From JAEUIX01 sp046156035 (lineage in GTDB: Bacteria; Planctomycetota; Phycisphaerae; Phycisphaerales; UBA1924), in contig JBJXEW010000030.1 of assembly GCA_046156035.1 (NCBI GenBank), forward strand, positions 15,585-79,584: a stretch of 64,000 bases of DNA. Reading direction: 5' to 3'. Each line of letters opens with the position of its first letter. Position 1 is the stretch's first letter. Below the pieces are notes generated by a model that saw nothing but the letters and a program-made list of their open reading frames with translations, made no database searches and was not told the DNA's origin. Below, in pieces: positions 16,957-25,828 of the stretch. Both the position numbers and the translations under genes were made by a program.

Positions 16957-18320
16957 TCAATCTCAATGGTCTGCGCACGGTCCGGCCCAACGCTCACGTA
17001 GCGGATGGGCACGCCCACGAACCGCTCGATCAGTTCCAAGTACGCACGAGCGCCGGGTGGAAGTTCGCCCAATCTGCGTGCCGAACCCTGTTCGCCCGAA
17101 AAACCCCGCAGCGTTTGGTACACAGGACGGACCTGATCCAGCAGGTGGCCGTCGGGAATGAACTGCTCGCTGCGCCCGCCGGGGCCGTCGTACGCCACGC
17201 ACACCTTGAGTTCATCAAGGCCCGCGAGCACATCCAGCAGCATCACGCACAGGCCGGTTGCGCCGTTGAGCCGCGCGGCGTAGCGCGTGGCGACGAGATC
17301 GAGCCAGCCCACACGGCGCGGGCGGCCGGTGGTGGTGCCGAACTCGCGCCCGCGCGTGCGGATGCGCTCGCCCAGTTCGCCGAAGAGTTCCGTGGGCATG
17401 GGCCCGCCGCCGACGCGTGAGGAGTAAGCCTTGCACACACCCAGCACACGCCCGATTGCAGACATGGGCACGCCCGCGCCACCGGGAATGCCCGATGCCG
17501 CGCAGGCGGAGGAGGTGACGAACGGGTACGTGCCGTGGTCAACATCCAGTAGCGTGGCGTTGGCGCCCTCGAAGAGGATGCGCTTGCCCGAGTCGATCAT
17601 GTCCAGCAGCAGCGCGGACGTGTCGCGAATGTGCTCGCGCAGGCCTGCGGCCCAGCGTGCGCACAGCGCGGCAACCGCCACGGGCTCGATCGCTTCGGGC
17701 GTGTAGCCGGGGCCGCCCAGCGCGCTCAGCAGCGCCGCCTTCATCGGGCAGATGGCCTCAAGCCGCGGCAGCAGGGCCTCGGGGCGGAGCAGGTCGCCCA
17801 TGCGGATGGCGGTGGCCCGCTGCACCTTGTCCGCGTAGCAGGGGCCGATGCCGCGCTTGGTTGTGCCGATGGGGCGCAGGCCGCCGGTGCCGGTGCCGGG
17901 GGAGCCGGCCTGCGTGAGCCACTTTTCGCGGGCCTCATCCTCGGCCTTGTGCCAGGGCATCACCACGTGGGCGCGGTCGGAGATGACCAGACCGGAGCAG
18001 TCGATGCCGCGCGAGGAGAGTGTGGCGATCTCCTTGAGCACCTGCTCGGGATCAACCACCACACCGTTCCCGACGATGGCGGGCTTGCCGGGGTGCAGGA
18101 TTCCGGAAGGGATGAGGTGGAGGGCGAAGCGTTCGCCACCGACCACAACCGAGTGCCCCGCGTTCGCGCCGCCGTTGAAGCGGGCAACCGCATCGTGCCG
18201 CTCCGCGAGCATGTGGACGATCTTGCCCTTGCCCTCATCGCCCCATTGCAGGCCCACCACGGCCGTGCCGCCAGCCAGAGCAAGGGCCGACTCTTCACGG
18301 GCTGGGGCGACGAGCGTCAT
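16953..18320 (-). CDS. purA: Adenylosuccinate synthetase
   Basis: 455 residues. GTP-dependent first step from IMP to AMP. Seen: VVGLQWGDEGKGKIVHMLAE with the P-loop and catalytic Asp/His region; ARFNGGANAGHSVVVGGERF; GTTKRGIGPCYADKV; LFEGANATLLDVDHGTYPFV; and TTTGRPRRVGWLDLVATRYA. The ATG at 18320 was chosen because the frame upstream to 18425 is low complexity. A run of 11 Gs (18338-18348, plus strand) sits just upstream of the start. The gene overlaps uppS by 4 bases. Confidence 0.95.
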   Translation of the reverse strand: MTLVAPAREESALALAGGTAVVGLQWGDEGKGKIVHMLAERHDAVARFNGGANAGHSVVVGGERFALHLIPSGILHPGKPAIVGNGVVVDPEQVLKEIATLSSRGIDCSGLVISDRAHVVMPWHKAEDEAREKWLTQAGSPGTGTGGLRPIGTTKRGIGPCYADKVQRATAIRMGDLLRPEALLPRLEAICPMKAALLSALGGPGYTPEAIEPVAVAALCARWAAGLREHIRDTSALLLDMIDSGKRILFEGANATLLDVDHGTYPFVTSSACAASGIPGGAGVPMSAIGRVLGVCKAYSSRVGGGPMPTELFGELGERIRTRGREFGTTTGRPRRVGWLDLVATRYAARLNGATGLCVMLLDVLAGLDELKVCVAYDGPGGRSEQFIPDGHLLDQVRPVYQTLRGFSGEQGSARRLGELPPGARAYLELIERFVGVPIRYVSVGPDRAQTIEIE

Positions 18321-18489
18321 GCGGGCTCCGGGCGGGCGGGGGGGGGGGACAGGCGGCACAAGTATCGGACCCTCGAAGCCGCGTGTCGAGGGGCAGTGGT
18401 GGAATCGCGGCCAACCGCGCGGCACTCAGGAGCGGCGTTCACGCCCGACACGCCGCGGGCCGATGAGAAGCAGAGCAACTGGAGCAGCC

Positions 18490-18684
18490 GTGACCACCGA
18501 ACAGACCGTTCGCATGATGTGCCCGAACCTCAACTGCCGCCGTGTGCTGGCGGTGCCGGAATCTGCACGCGGCAAGACCGTGCGCTGCCGCAACTGCGCG
18601 ACCAACATCAAGGTGCCCATGCCCGGCCAGGTGGCAGGGCCTGCCCCGGCGGCACCGTCAGCGCCCGCCGCGACCAAGACCTGA
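18490..18684 (+). CDS. Small zinc-ribbon protein (MJ0042-like)
   Basis: 64 residues from GTG 18490, with GGAG 5 bases upstream. It contains CPNLNCRRVLAVPESARGKT then VRCRNCATNIKVP, the CxxxxC/CxxC ribbon followed by beta strands seen in zinc finger MJ0042-type proteins; the first knuckle is one or two residues longer than usual. The remaining ~20 residues are a Pro/Ala tail. An internal ATG at 18514 is an alternative start. It is divergent from purA and convergent with the YyaL-like gene, 5 bases from its stop. Confidence 0.6.
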   Translation: MTTEQTVRMMCPNLNCRRVLAVPESARGKTVRCRNCATNIKVPMPGQVAGPAPAAPSAPAATKT

Positions 18685-18689
18685 GCAGG

Positions 18690-21116
18690 TCAATCCACCG
18701 CGCGGAGGACGATGCCCAGGCGCAGCCGCTCGGGAGCGTGGCACTCCGTCTCGTTGCAGGCCTGGAACGACAGAACCACGCGCGGCTCGCCGGACCACTG
18801 CGTGGCCTCGTCGCGTTCGAGGGCAATGGTGAGGTCGATGCTGCCGCGATAGACGAGCGGCCCCCCCCCCACGGTGCCTGTGCTGGCATCGAGCGGTTCG
18901 CCGGGGGGGTAGTCGGCAAACACGGCCACGCCTGTGCCACCGTCGATCTCCACGCGGAAGGGGATCAGGCCGATCTTGATGCCCTCTTCGCCGGGGTCAG
19001 CGGCGACGAGGTGGAAGCCGTCGGCGATCACGCAGCGGAGTGTGCACTCAACGGGTTCGCCCGGCGCGAGGTCGATCTCCTCCGCCGAGGCCATCAAGGA
19101 AACGACATCGCTGCTGGTTGCACCGGCCACGGCCAGCGGGGTGGCGCTGCCACCCGCGCCGATGTCGGGAGCGCCCGCGTCGCGGAGCGCGGCGACCAGT
19201 GCCGATTCGTCGAGGTCAAGCACACGCAGCAGGGCTCGTGTGGAGTTGGCCGCCGAGATCGGCGACTCGGCGATGGCCGAAGAGATCGAGGCCAAAGCCG
19301 CGCCGGCGCGCCGGGCGTGCTGCGCGTTGCCGGTGCGTTCCGCGAGCCCGACAAGGTTTGCGATCATGACCGAGATGGCGCTGGGTATGGCTCCGTCGTA
19401 GGTGGAGCGAGCCCGCACGAAAAGGTCGGGCTGATCGGCGCGGGTGTCGAAGAAGCCGCCGCGTGGGTCGGCGAACGTGGATTCTGCTTCAGCCACCAGC
19501 CCTTCGGCTTGGGCGAGGCGATCCGCGCCGCCGGTGCGGGCGAGAGCGAGCAGGCCGGAAGCGAGCATGGCGTAGTCGTCCAAGATGCCCTCGACGGCGG
19601 CGGGCGCAGCCGCACGGCGCGTGCGCCGGAGCGTGCCGGCGGGAGTGAGCGCGTGCCGCAGCACGGCCGTCGCGGCACGGTCCGCCGCGTCGATCCACGC
19701 GGGCTGGTTCAGCAGGCGGCCCGCATCGGCGAGCGCGGCGATCATCAAGCCGTTCCAACTGGTGAGAATCTTGTCATCAAGGCGCGGCTGCTTGCGCGCA
19801 TGGCGCGCAGCGAGCAGCCCAGCGTTGATCGCGTCCACGCGGGCGTTGAGCGCATCAACGGTGAGGCCCAGACGCGCGGCGGTGGCTTCAGGGCGCTCGC
19901 CCAAATGCAGCACGTTGCGGGCGGGCTCGGCGGGGTGGTGCGGGTCCTGGAAGTTGGGGCCAGAGTTGAGGCCGTAGAGGTCGAGGGCGAAGGCAGTGTC
20001 AAAGTCGGACCGGACCCCTCGCTCACGCTCGGGGCTCGTTAGATCGGCAAGCGCTGCCCGCACCTCATCCGGCGTCCAGAGGTAGTTCAGGCCCTCGCGA
20101 CCATCGACCTCGGCATCCTGCGCGGTGAAGAACGCGCCGTCCATCGCGGTCATCTCGCGGCGCACATACGCCACGATCCGCTCGGCGATGCGGCGGTAGA
20201 AGGGGTCGTTGAACGCGACGGCGGCTCGCGCGTAGACGCTCAGCAACTGGGCGTTGTCGTAGAGCATCTTCTCGAAGTGCGGCACGAGCCAGAAGCCGTC
20301 CACGCTGTAGCGGTGGAAGCCGCCACCGACCTGATCGAACATGCCGCCCATTGCCATGCGGTCGAGCGTGAGACGCAGGGCCGCGTCGATCGCCGCCCGC
20401 GCGGCGGGTTCGGGCGCGCGCTCGCGTGCATCCAGCAGCAGTTCCAGGTACACGGGCTGCGGGAACTTGGGGGCGCTGCCGAAGCCGCCGTGCACGCGGT
20501 CGAAGATCGTCAGCAGCGTCTGCACGGCCATCGCGCCCTGCGGACGGCCGATGTGGACGGCTTGCGGCGGGCAACCACCCATCTTTTCCGCGATGGCCCC
20601 GGCGATGGCACTCGCCTGCTTCATCACATCGGGGCGCTTGTCTCGGTAGGCGTCGCTCATCCCCTCAAGGGCCTGGCGGAAACTCGGCAGGCCGTGCGCC
20701 GGGCGGGGCGGAAAGTACGTGCCGCCCCAATACGGCTTGAGCGTGTGCGGCTCCAGAAACACGCTCATCGGCCACCCGCCGCGCCCGGTGAGCATCTGGA
20801 TCGCGGCCATGTAGAGGTCGTCCACATCCGGGCGTTCTTCGCGATCCACCTTGATGCACACAAATCGCTCGTTCATCACCGCGGCCACGCCCGCGTCCTC
20901 GAAACTTTCGCGCTCCATGACGTGGCACCAGTAGCACGTGCTGTAGCCGATGGAGAGGAAGATCGGCACATTGCGTGCACGTGCGGCGGCGAAGGCCTCC
21001 TCCCCCCACTCGTGCCAGTCCACCGGGTTGTGCGCGTGCTGGACCAGGTAGGGGCTGCGCGACAGGAGCAGGCGGTTGGGCGCGTGTCGCGATGGGTGCG
21101 CGGCATCAGAGGCCAC
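18690..21116 (-). CDS. Thioredoxin-domain protein, YyaL/DUF255 (spermatogenesis-associated protein 20) family
   Basis: About 808 residues. The N-terminal thioredoxin-like DUF255 domain shows NRLLLSRSPYLVQHAHNPVD, IFLSIGYSTCYWCHVMERES (CYWC redox pair), FVCIKVDREERPDVDDLYM and GRGGWPMSVFLEPHTLKPYW. It is followed by a six-hairpin glycosidase-like region (FEKMLYDNAQLLSVYARA) and a C-terminal beta domain. Family function is unsettled. GTG 21116 places the start just before the family N-terminus; an ATG at 21164 would overlap the upstream gene by 59 bases. A TSPERERGV insert (repeat R1 at 20015-20034) interrupts the region between the VRAAL helix and FALDLYGLN. Confidence 0.85.
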   Translation of the reverse strand: MASDAAHPSRHAPNRLLLSRSPYLVQHAHNPVDWHEWGEEAFAAARARNVPIFLSIGYSTCYWCHVMERESFEDAGVAAVMNERFVCIKVDREERPDVDDLYMAAIQMLTGRGGWPMSVFLEPHTLKPYWGGTYFPPRPAHGLPSFRQALEGMSDAYRDKRPDVMKQASAIAGAIAEKMGGCPPQAVHIGRPQGAMAVQTLLTIFDRVHGGFGSAPKFPQPVYLELLLDARERAPEPAARAAIDAALRLTLDRMAMGGMFDQVGGGFHRYSVDGFWLVPHFEKMLYDNAQLLSVYARAAVAFNDPFYRRIAERIVAYVRREMTAMDGAFFTAQDAEVDGREGLNYLWTPDEVRAALADLTSPERERGVRSDFDTAFALDLYGLNSGPNFQDPHHPAEPARNVLHLGERPEATAARLGLTVDALNARVDAINAGLLAARHARKQPRLDDKILTSWNGLMIAALADAGRLLNQPAWIDAADRAATAVLRHALTPAGTLRRTRRAAAPAAVEGILDDYAMLASGLLALARTGGADRLAQAEGLVAEAESTFADPRGGFFDTRADQPDLFVRARSTYDGAIPSAISVMIANLVGLAERTGNAQHARRAGAALASISSAIAESPISAANSTRALLRVLDLDESALVAALRDAGAPDIGAGGSATPLAVAGATSSDVVSLMASAEEIDLAPGEPVECTLRCVIADGFHLVAADPGEEGIKIGLIPFRVEIDGGTGVAVFADYPPGEPLDASTGTVGGGPLVYRGSIDLTIALERDEATQWSGEPRVVLSFQACNETECHAPERLRLGIVLRAVD
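20015..20034. repeat. Dispersed palindromic repeat, family R1
   Basis: CCCCTCGCTCACGCTCGGGG followed by CTCGTTAG. In frame inside the YyaL-like gene, read as SPERERGV. Confidence 0.75.
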
Positions 21117-22110
21117 GCAATACCCCCGTGGGCGCGGCTCGCCCGTTGGCTGGCGCAGGAGCAATCGTCATCGGCTCCACCACGACCACGCTCAGCCCCC
21201 GCTCGCTGCGGCCGCGCGGCGGAGCGGGCGATGCGGGCGCGCTCGTGGGGCCGGGCATCACTCTGGCCGCGGCCACGGCGCTGAGAAGCGTCGCGTCTGC
21301 GGGAAGGCGGCGGAGCACGAGGCGCACCCACCCGGTCTTGCAGCGGGCGGTGTCGGTGGCCGCGAAGTCCTCGATCGCGTCAGCGAAGGCCTTGGCAGCG
21401 GTGCGGAGCGCGGCGACCTCGGCCGGCCGCTGGCAGAGGTCAGCGTTGAGGACGCGCAGGATCGCGGCGCCCAGTGCGCGGCGCTGGGCGCCCGTGACGG
21501 CGCGTGCCGCGAGGATTCTGCCGGCATCGGCGTCGAGGAGGATGGGCAGAGCGACGGAGGCGACGGACTCGCCAAGTTGACGCTCGGCGGCCTGCGCAGC
21601 CGAGTCGCAGCGCGTGCGGCCCGGGCCTGCGACCACGCCCGCCCCGCGCCGCACGACCACCGCTCCGCGGCGAAGGGCAAACGCATCAAGCCCTGCGCAC
21701 AGAGGGAGGCTGATGCCGGGATCGGCGCCGCCCTTGAGCAGGTCGGCGGCGGTCAGGTCCAACCCTTCCCCGGTGCCGGGCTCAAGCCCGGCGTGCATCA
21801 GGGCCTGCAGGCCCGCCCACGCGGCCTCCTGGGCCACGCGGCCCGCGGCCTGCTCCGTATCGCTTCCGGCGTGCTCGTCTTCCAGGAGCGAGGAGAGCAC
21901 CCCCTCACGCCACAGCGGCACGCTCCACCGCCACGAGTCGAGCAGGCGGGCGTAGCGGGGGCTGGTGGCGAATGCCGCGGCGACGTGCTCACGCCCCAGG
22001 CCCGCGGCGGGCACCGGCAGGAGCGTGACCACGCGCTCGCCGAGCAGGCACGCGGCCAGCGCGGCGGGGTCGAGGAGCGTGAGGTCGTAGGGGCTGAGTG
22101 CGAGGTCCAC
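21106..22110 (-). CDS. Hypothetical protein, Ala-rich
   Basis: 334 residues without a signal peptide, predicted helical (for example HVAAAFATSPRYARLLDSWR, AWAGLQALMHAGLEPGTGEG, RALGAAILRVLNADLCQRPA). I recognise no family. It overlaps or abuts the downstream YyaL-like gene by about 11 bases and so is probably cotranscribed with it. The terminator hairpin at 22141-22173 lies just before its start on the same strand. GC and codon bias match the neighbours. Confidence 0.55.
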   Translation of the reverse strand: MDLALSPYDLTLLDPAALAACLLGERVVTLLPVPAAGLGREHVAAAFATSPRYARLLDSWRWSVPLWREGVLSSLLEDEHAGSDTEQAAGRVAQEAAWAGLQALMHAGLEPGTGEGLDLTAADLLKGGADPGISLPLCAGLDAFALRRGAVVVRRGAGVVAGPGRTRCDSAAQAAERQLGESVASVALPILLDADAGRILAARAVTGAQRRALGAAILRVLNADLCQRPAEVAALRTAAKAFADAIEDFAATDTARCKTGWVRLVLRRLPADATLLSAVAAARVMPGPTSAPASPAPPRGRSERGLSVVVVEPMTIAPAPANGRAAPTGVLRGL

Positions 22111-22140
22111 GGTGCGGAGCGTAGGTCGCGGCCAAAACGA

Positions 22141-22173
22141 CCAAGGGGCCGTGCGTGATGCACGACCCCTTGG
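22141..22173 (-). terminator. Intrinsic terminator of the PEP-CTERM-like gene
   Basis: An inverted repeat with arms CCAAGGGGTCGTGC and GCACGGCCCCTTGG (one mismatch) around a 5-base loop, followed on the minus strand by TCGTTTTGG. It sits 36 bases after the stop of the 22209-23060 gene. Confidence 0.8.
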
Positions 22174-22208
22174 GGATACACAAGATTTTCGGACCGGCTG
22201 AGGGGAAC

Positions 22209-23060
22209 TCAGCGACGGCGACGGCCAGCCAGGAGGCCGCCGAGGCCCAGCAGGGCCGCCGCGCCCGGGGTGGGCACGGAGAAGAACTGGTTGCCGGGGA
22301 TGTTGTTGAAGTTGACGCCGCCGATGCCGCCGTAGCCACCGATGGAGTTGCCCACGCCGCCGAGGGCCTGGGTGCTGAGGGTGGAGCCATCACCGCCGAG
22401 GATGACGACGAAGACGTCGAAGAACGAGGGAGCGGGGCCGAGGTCGAGGGCGGAGAGCGGGACGCTGAAGCCCATGCCGGTGTTGTAGCCAGCCGCGGTG
22501 GCGAGGCCCGCACCGTCAAGGAAGTTGAAGCCGAAGGGGAGGCCAGCGCCCTGGTTGTTCACCGAAGCGCGCTCGCCATTCTCGCTGCCGCCCGCGGGAA
22601 CGTCGCCGCCGCCGTTGGCCCAGCCGACCTGACCGACGTAGTTGCCCGCGCCGTTGCCAGCGAAGTCGTAGGTCGTGCGGTTGATGTACATCGTGCCACC
22701 GTCGCCGTTGAGGATGTAGGCGTAGTCCGCGTCGAAGCCCGCATCAAGGACCATGCCGCCGACGTTGGCGCCGTCCACGAACGCGGGGGCGTTGGCGCCG
22801 CCGGCCTTCGTGTCAAACATGATCATGAGCCGCTCGAACCCGGTGTTGAGTCTGCCGCCGAAGAGCATGTTCAGGTTGCCGCCGACAATCTCGGCCTTGG
22901 CGTTGGCGAGCGAGTTGCCGCCACCGAAACTGGTTTCGCTGGTCTGCACCGCGAAGTTGCCAAGCGCGATCTGCGCGGGGCTGGCGGTGTCGATAGCGGC
23001 CTGAGCCGAACCGGCAGCCGCGACAAGGGCCAGAGCCCCCACAAGAGCGATATTTCGCAT
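22209..23060 (-). CDS. Secreted protein with PEP-CTERM-like sorting tail
   Basis: 283 residues: signal peptide (NIALVGALALVAAAGSAQA), a Gly/Asn-rich beta body, and a C-terminal sorting tail VPTPGAAALLGLGGLLAGRRRR (P-T-P motif, hydrophobic helix, arginine cluster). This is the variant of the PEP-CTERM signal common in Phycisphaerae, recognised in general by exosortase systems; no exosortase gene is in this window. It begins after GGGAG at 5-base spacing and is a monocistronic unit with its own promoter (23137-23165) and terminator. Confidence 0.8.
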   Translation of the reverse strand: MRNIALVGALALVAAAGSAQAAIDTASPAQIALGNFAVQTSETSFGGGNSLANAKAEIVGGNLNMLFGGRLNTGFERLMIMFDTKAGGANAPAFVDGANVGGMVLDAGFDADYAYILNGDGGTMYINRTTYDFAGNGAGNYVGQVGWANGGGDVPAGGSENGERASVNNQGAGLPFGFNFLDGAGLATAAGYNTGMGFSVPLSALDLGPAPSFFDVFVVILGGDGSTLSTQALGGVGNSIGGYGGIGGVNFNNIPGNQFFSVPTPGAAALLGLGGLLAGRRRR

Positions 23061-23136
23061 CGTACTCCCTCTCTCTCAATTTCCGAGCAAGCACATCGCG
23101 GCGCGGACAATCCGCGGTCGCCTCTTGCTAACACCG

Positions 23137-23165
23137 ATTCTAGGGCAAAAAGGCGGAACTGCCAA
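23137..23165 (-). promoter_or_regulatory. Sigma-70-type promoter
   Basis: Minus strand TTGGCA, 17-base spacer, TAGAAT, about 75 bases upstream of the secreted-protein start. Good match to the housekeeping consensus. Confidence 0.65.
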
Positions 23166-23338
23166 CCGGTTCCGCCGGGATTTCCCTTATTTTTGCGTGA
23201 ACCGCTCGGTATACCCACGCACGTCAACTCCCTGGGCCCGCCCGTGCCATGCAAAATCTTGCCCAGACCCCCGCTGGTCAGGTGCCGGGGGAGCGAGCGG
23301 GGGTGTGGGGGAGGAGGACGGGATCGAGGCACGCCCGG

Positions 23339-25312
23339 TCACTGGTCCGGGTGCGCGGGGGTAGAAGTCGGGACCGGCGTGAGGGAACTGGCCACGGCGA
23401 GGTACGCGAGGGCCCGCTCCATTGCCCGCCGGACAACCGGCCCTGCCGTGGCGGCACCGTAGTGCGTTCGTGCCCGGACGTGCTCGGGGCTGGGGTCATC
23501 GATGATGGCGACCATGACCAAGCGCGGGTCTTCAACCGGGCCCGCGGCGATGAAGTTGGCGTTGTACTGCCCGCGGAAGTAGCCGTCGGAGCCCTTGGGC
23601 CGACGCTTGCCCTTGGGGGCATCGCCCATGGGGATTTCGGCGGTGCCGGACTTGCCGAAGAGTTCGTAACGCCAGCCGGTTTCAGGCTCGGGTCGCGCGG
23701 CGAGTTTGCGGTCAAGGTTGGCCGTTACGCCGCGCATGGTCTCGCGTGCGAGTTCGGCGACCTGGCGTGGCAGGACGCGCTTGGTGACCTCGACGTCAGG
23801 CACGGGCTCGCCGGAAAGAGCGGTGAGGCGGATGCTGGGCAACGTGCCAGCCTTGTCGCCGGAGCGGGCAAAGACGGAGAAGGCCCGGACCATCTGCACC
23901 GGGGTCACGGCGACCTCGTGGCCCATCGCAACGGATGTTTGAGTGTATTTCGTCCACTTACCGGGCAGGGTGACCAGGCCGCCCGACTCGCCGGGAAGGC
24001 CCGTTCCCGTGGGCTTGCCGAAGCCGAACTTGAGCACCGCATCGTGCATCTGGGCGAAGTGCATCCGTGCGGTGCCCTGGACCATGCCGATGTTTGACGA
24101 GTTGACCAATACCTCTCGCCAACTCTGATAGTCGCGCTTCACGACATCGCCGATATGGCGGCCGTAGGGCGTGGTGTAGTGCCCTGCGTAGGTGTTGAAG
24201 GTTTCGTCCGGCGTGGCCAGGCCCAGTTCCGTCACCGCCGACCACATGAAGGGCTTGAAGGTGGAGCCGGGCTCGTAGATGTCCTCAACGCAGCGGTTGC
24301 GTCCGAGGGCGGGGTGGATGGCGCGGGCCGGATCGGGGTGGATCGTCGCGTAGCGCGGGCCGTTGTTGCCGCCGCCCCAGGGCTTGTCGCGCGGGATGAT
24401 CGTCTGCCAGTCGTAGGGCACGGCGTCGGGCACCTCGCGCACCATGTCCACCATCGCGAGAATCTCGCCGGTGGAGGGGTCGAGCATGACGACGCGCCCG
24501 CCCTGGGCGTCGGCCTCGAGCACGCCGCGCTCGAGTTCTTCGGTGGCGATCAACTGGAGGTTGAGGTCGAGGGCCAAGCGAACATCCTCGCCTCGCTTGG
24601 CGGGTTCGTAGCCACCGGGGGGCACCCAGAGGGCCCTTCCTGAAGCATCGCGGACGAACTCCAGTTTGCCGGGCGCGGGCTGTACGCGGGAATCCACCAC
24701 TTTTTCGACACCCATAAGACCGGTGTCGTCTGCCCCGACCTTGCCGACCAAGGAGGCGACGAGATCATCCGCGGTGGGCTCGCGCACACCCCGGAGTTCC
24801 AGGTGCACGCCGGGGATTTTCAGGCGGCGGATGTTCTCGATGCGCCAGTCTTCCAGGACGTGGCCCAGGCGGACGTAGCGGATGGGGCTGGGTGTCGCGG
24901 CTCCGTCGGCATCGGCCGGCGCGGCGGCGGCCGTGAGGGCTGCGCGTGCCTGGTTCTTGATCATGGCCCCGCGCACGGCCTCGTCCACCTTCTCAATGGG
25001 CAGGCCCAGCGCATCGGCGAGCGTGAGGATGTCGGCATCGGGCGGAGAGCGGAATCGCGTCGGATCGACGAAGACGCGCTGCCCGAAGTAACTGGCGGCG
25101 ATGACGCGGCCGCGCCGGTCGAGCAGGTCGCCACGCCGTCCGGGCTCCACGACGGTGCTGGTGCGGTCGCCGATGTGGGCGGCAAGGGCTTGGGAAGGGC
25201 GGACCTGCAACTGCGCCACGCGCCCGAAGACGGCGACGAGGGCGACGACGAGGAGCGTGACGACGATCCGCGACGAGCGGTCGATGCGCCGGCCTTGCGT
25301 GGTGTCGGACAT
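23339..25312 (-). CDS. ftsI: Penicillin-binding protein, FtsI/PBP2-like transpeptidase
   Basis: 657 residues from ATG 25312. One N-terminal TM helix (RIVVTLLVVALVAVFGRVAQ), a PBP dimer domain, then the transpeptidase with its three motifs: STFK in YEPGSTFKPFMWSAV, SSN in EVLVNSSNIGMVQG, and KSG in LFGKSGTAEIPMG. It cross-links septal peptidoglycan. It lies last in a row of rsmH, LysM protein and ftsL-like, the usual dcw order with one insertion. Its presence shows that this lineage keeps division-type peptidoglycan synthesis. Confidence 0.92.
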   Translation of the reverse strand: MSDTTQGRRIDRSSRIVVTLLVVALVAVFGRVAQLQVRPSQALAAHIGDRTSTVVEPGRRGDLLDRRGRVIAASYFGQRVFVDPTRFRSPPDADILTLADALGLPIEKVDEAVRGAMIKNQARAALTAAAAPADADGAATPSPIRYVRLGHVLEDWRIENIRRLKIPGVHLELRGVREPTADDLVASLVGKVGADDTGLMGVEKVVDSRVQPAPGKLEFVRDASGRALWVPPGGYEPAKRGEDVRLALDLNLQLIATEELERGVLEADAQGGRVVMLDPSTGEILAMVDMVREVPDAVPYDWQTIIPRDKPWGGGNNGPRYATIHPDPARAIHPALGRNRCVEDIYEPGSTFKPFMWSAVTELGLATPDETFNTYAGHYTTPYGRHIGDVVKRDYQSWREVLVNSSNIGMVQGTARMHFAQMHDAVLKFGFGKPTGTGLPGESGGLVTLPGKWTKYTQTSVAMGHEVAVTPVQMVRAFSVFARSGDKAGTLPSIRLTALSGEPVPDVEVTKRVLPRQVAELARETMRGVTANLDRKLAARPEPETGWRYELFGKSGTAEIPMGDAPKGKRRPKGSDGYFRGQYNANFIAAGPVEDPRLVMVAIIDDPSPEHVRARTHYGAATAGPVVRRAMERALAYLAVASSLTPVPTSTPAHPDQ

Positions 25313-25381
25313 GCCGTGTGTCTCGTATGGGGCTCGGGCCCGCGGCATCCGTGCGGCGGGCGGGAGGCCAGCGTGAATCGA

Positions 25382-25759
25382 TCAGTGCGGTGCGGGAGCG
25401 GGCGGCTTGGCGGGCAGACCCACCAGCACGCTCTGACCCTGACGCGAGGAGGGTTGGCCGGGCTTGGGCCCGGCGGCGTTCGTGGCCGCGGCGACGGTTG
25501 GCGAGCGGTCGTCAGGAGCCGGGAGGGTGGCGATGGGCACGGTGGGGCCGAGTTTGGCGGCGAGTTCAAGCACCACGGGTGGGGCGACGCGCGAGGCGAT
25601 CTGGGAGCGCATCTTCAGGAAGTCGCGGTCGTGCTCCGCCAGGCGCTTCTGCAGGTCTGCCATCTCGTGCATCACCTGGAGGCGCTCCTGCCGGAGGTTG
25701 AGCATCAGCACGCCGACGAGGCCCAGCGTCAGGATGAGGGAGATGAGTTTGGCGACCAC
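25382..25759 (-). CDS. FtsL-like small membrane protein
   Basis: 125 residues: an N-terminal TM helix (KLISLILTLGLVGVLMLNLR), then a coiled coil (QERLQVMHEMADLQKRLAEH) and a Pro/Ala-rich tail. Size, topology and position directly before ftsI make it the FtsL-equivalent; sequence alone would not identify it because FtsL diverges quickly. Confidence 0.65.
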   Translation of the reverse strand: MVAKLISLILTLGLVGVLMLNLRQERLQVMHEMADLQKRLAEHDRDFLKMRSQIASRVAPPVVLELAAKLGPTVPIATLPAPDDRSPTVAAATNAAGPKPGQPSSRQGQSVLVGLPAKPPAPAPH

Positions 25760-25828
25760 GCGTGCGAACTCCGTTGCGAGGCGGAAGGGCCGCGGCGTCC
25801 GTGCGCGGCCGGGTGCGAGACGGGATGG

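Noticed and set aside
17631..20042. Plus-strand open frame of ~800 codons opposite purA and the YyaL-like gene
   Set aside because: Antisense to two clearly recognised genes and of biased composition; no family pattern.
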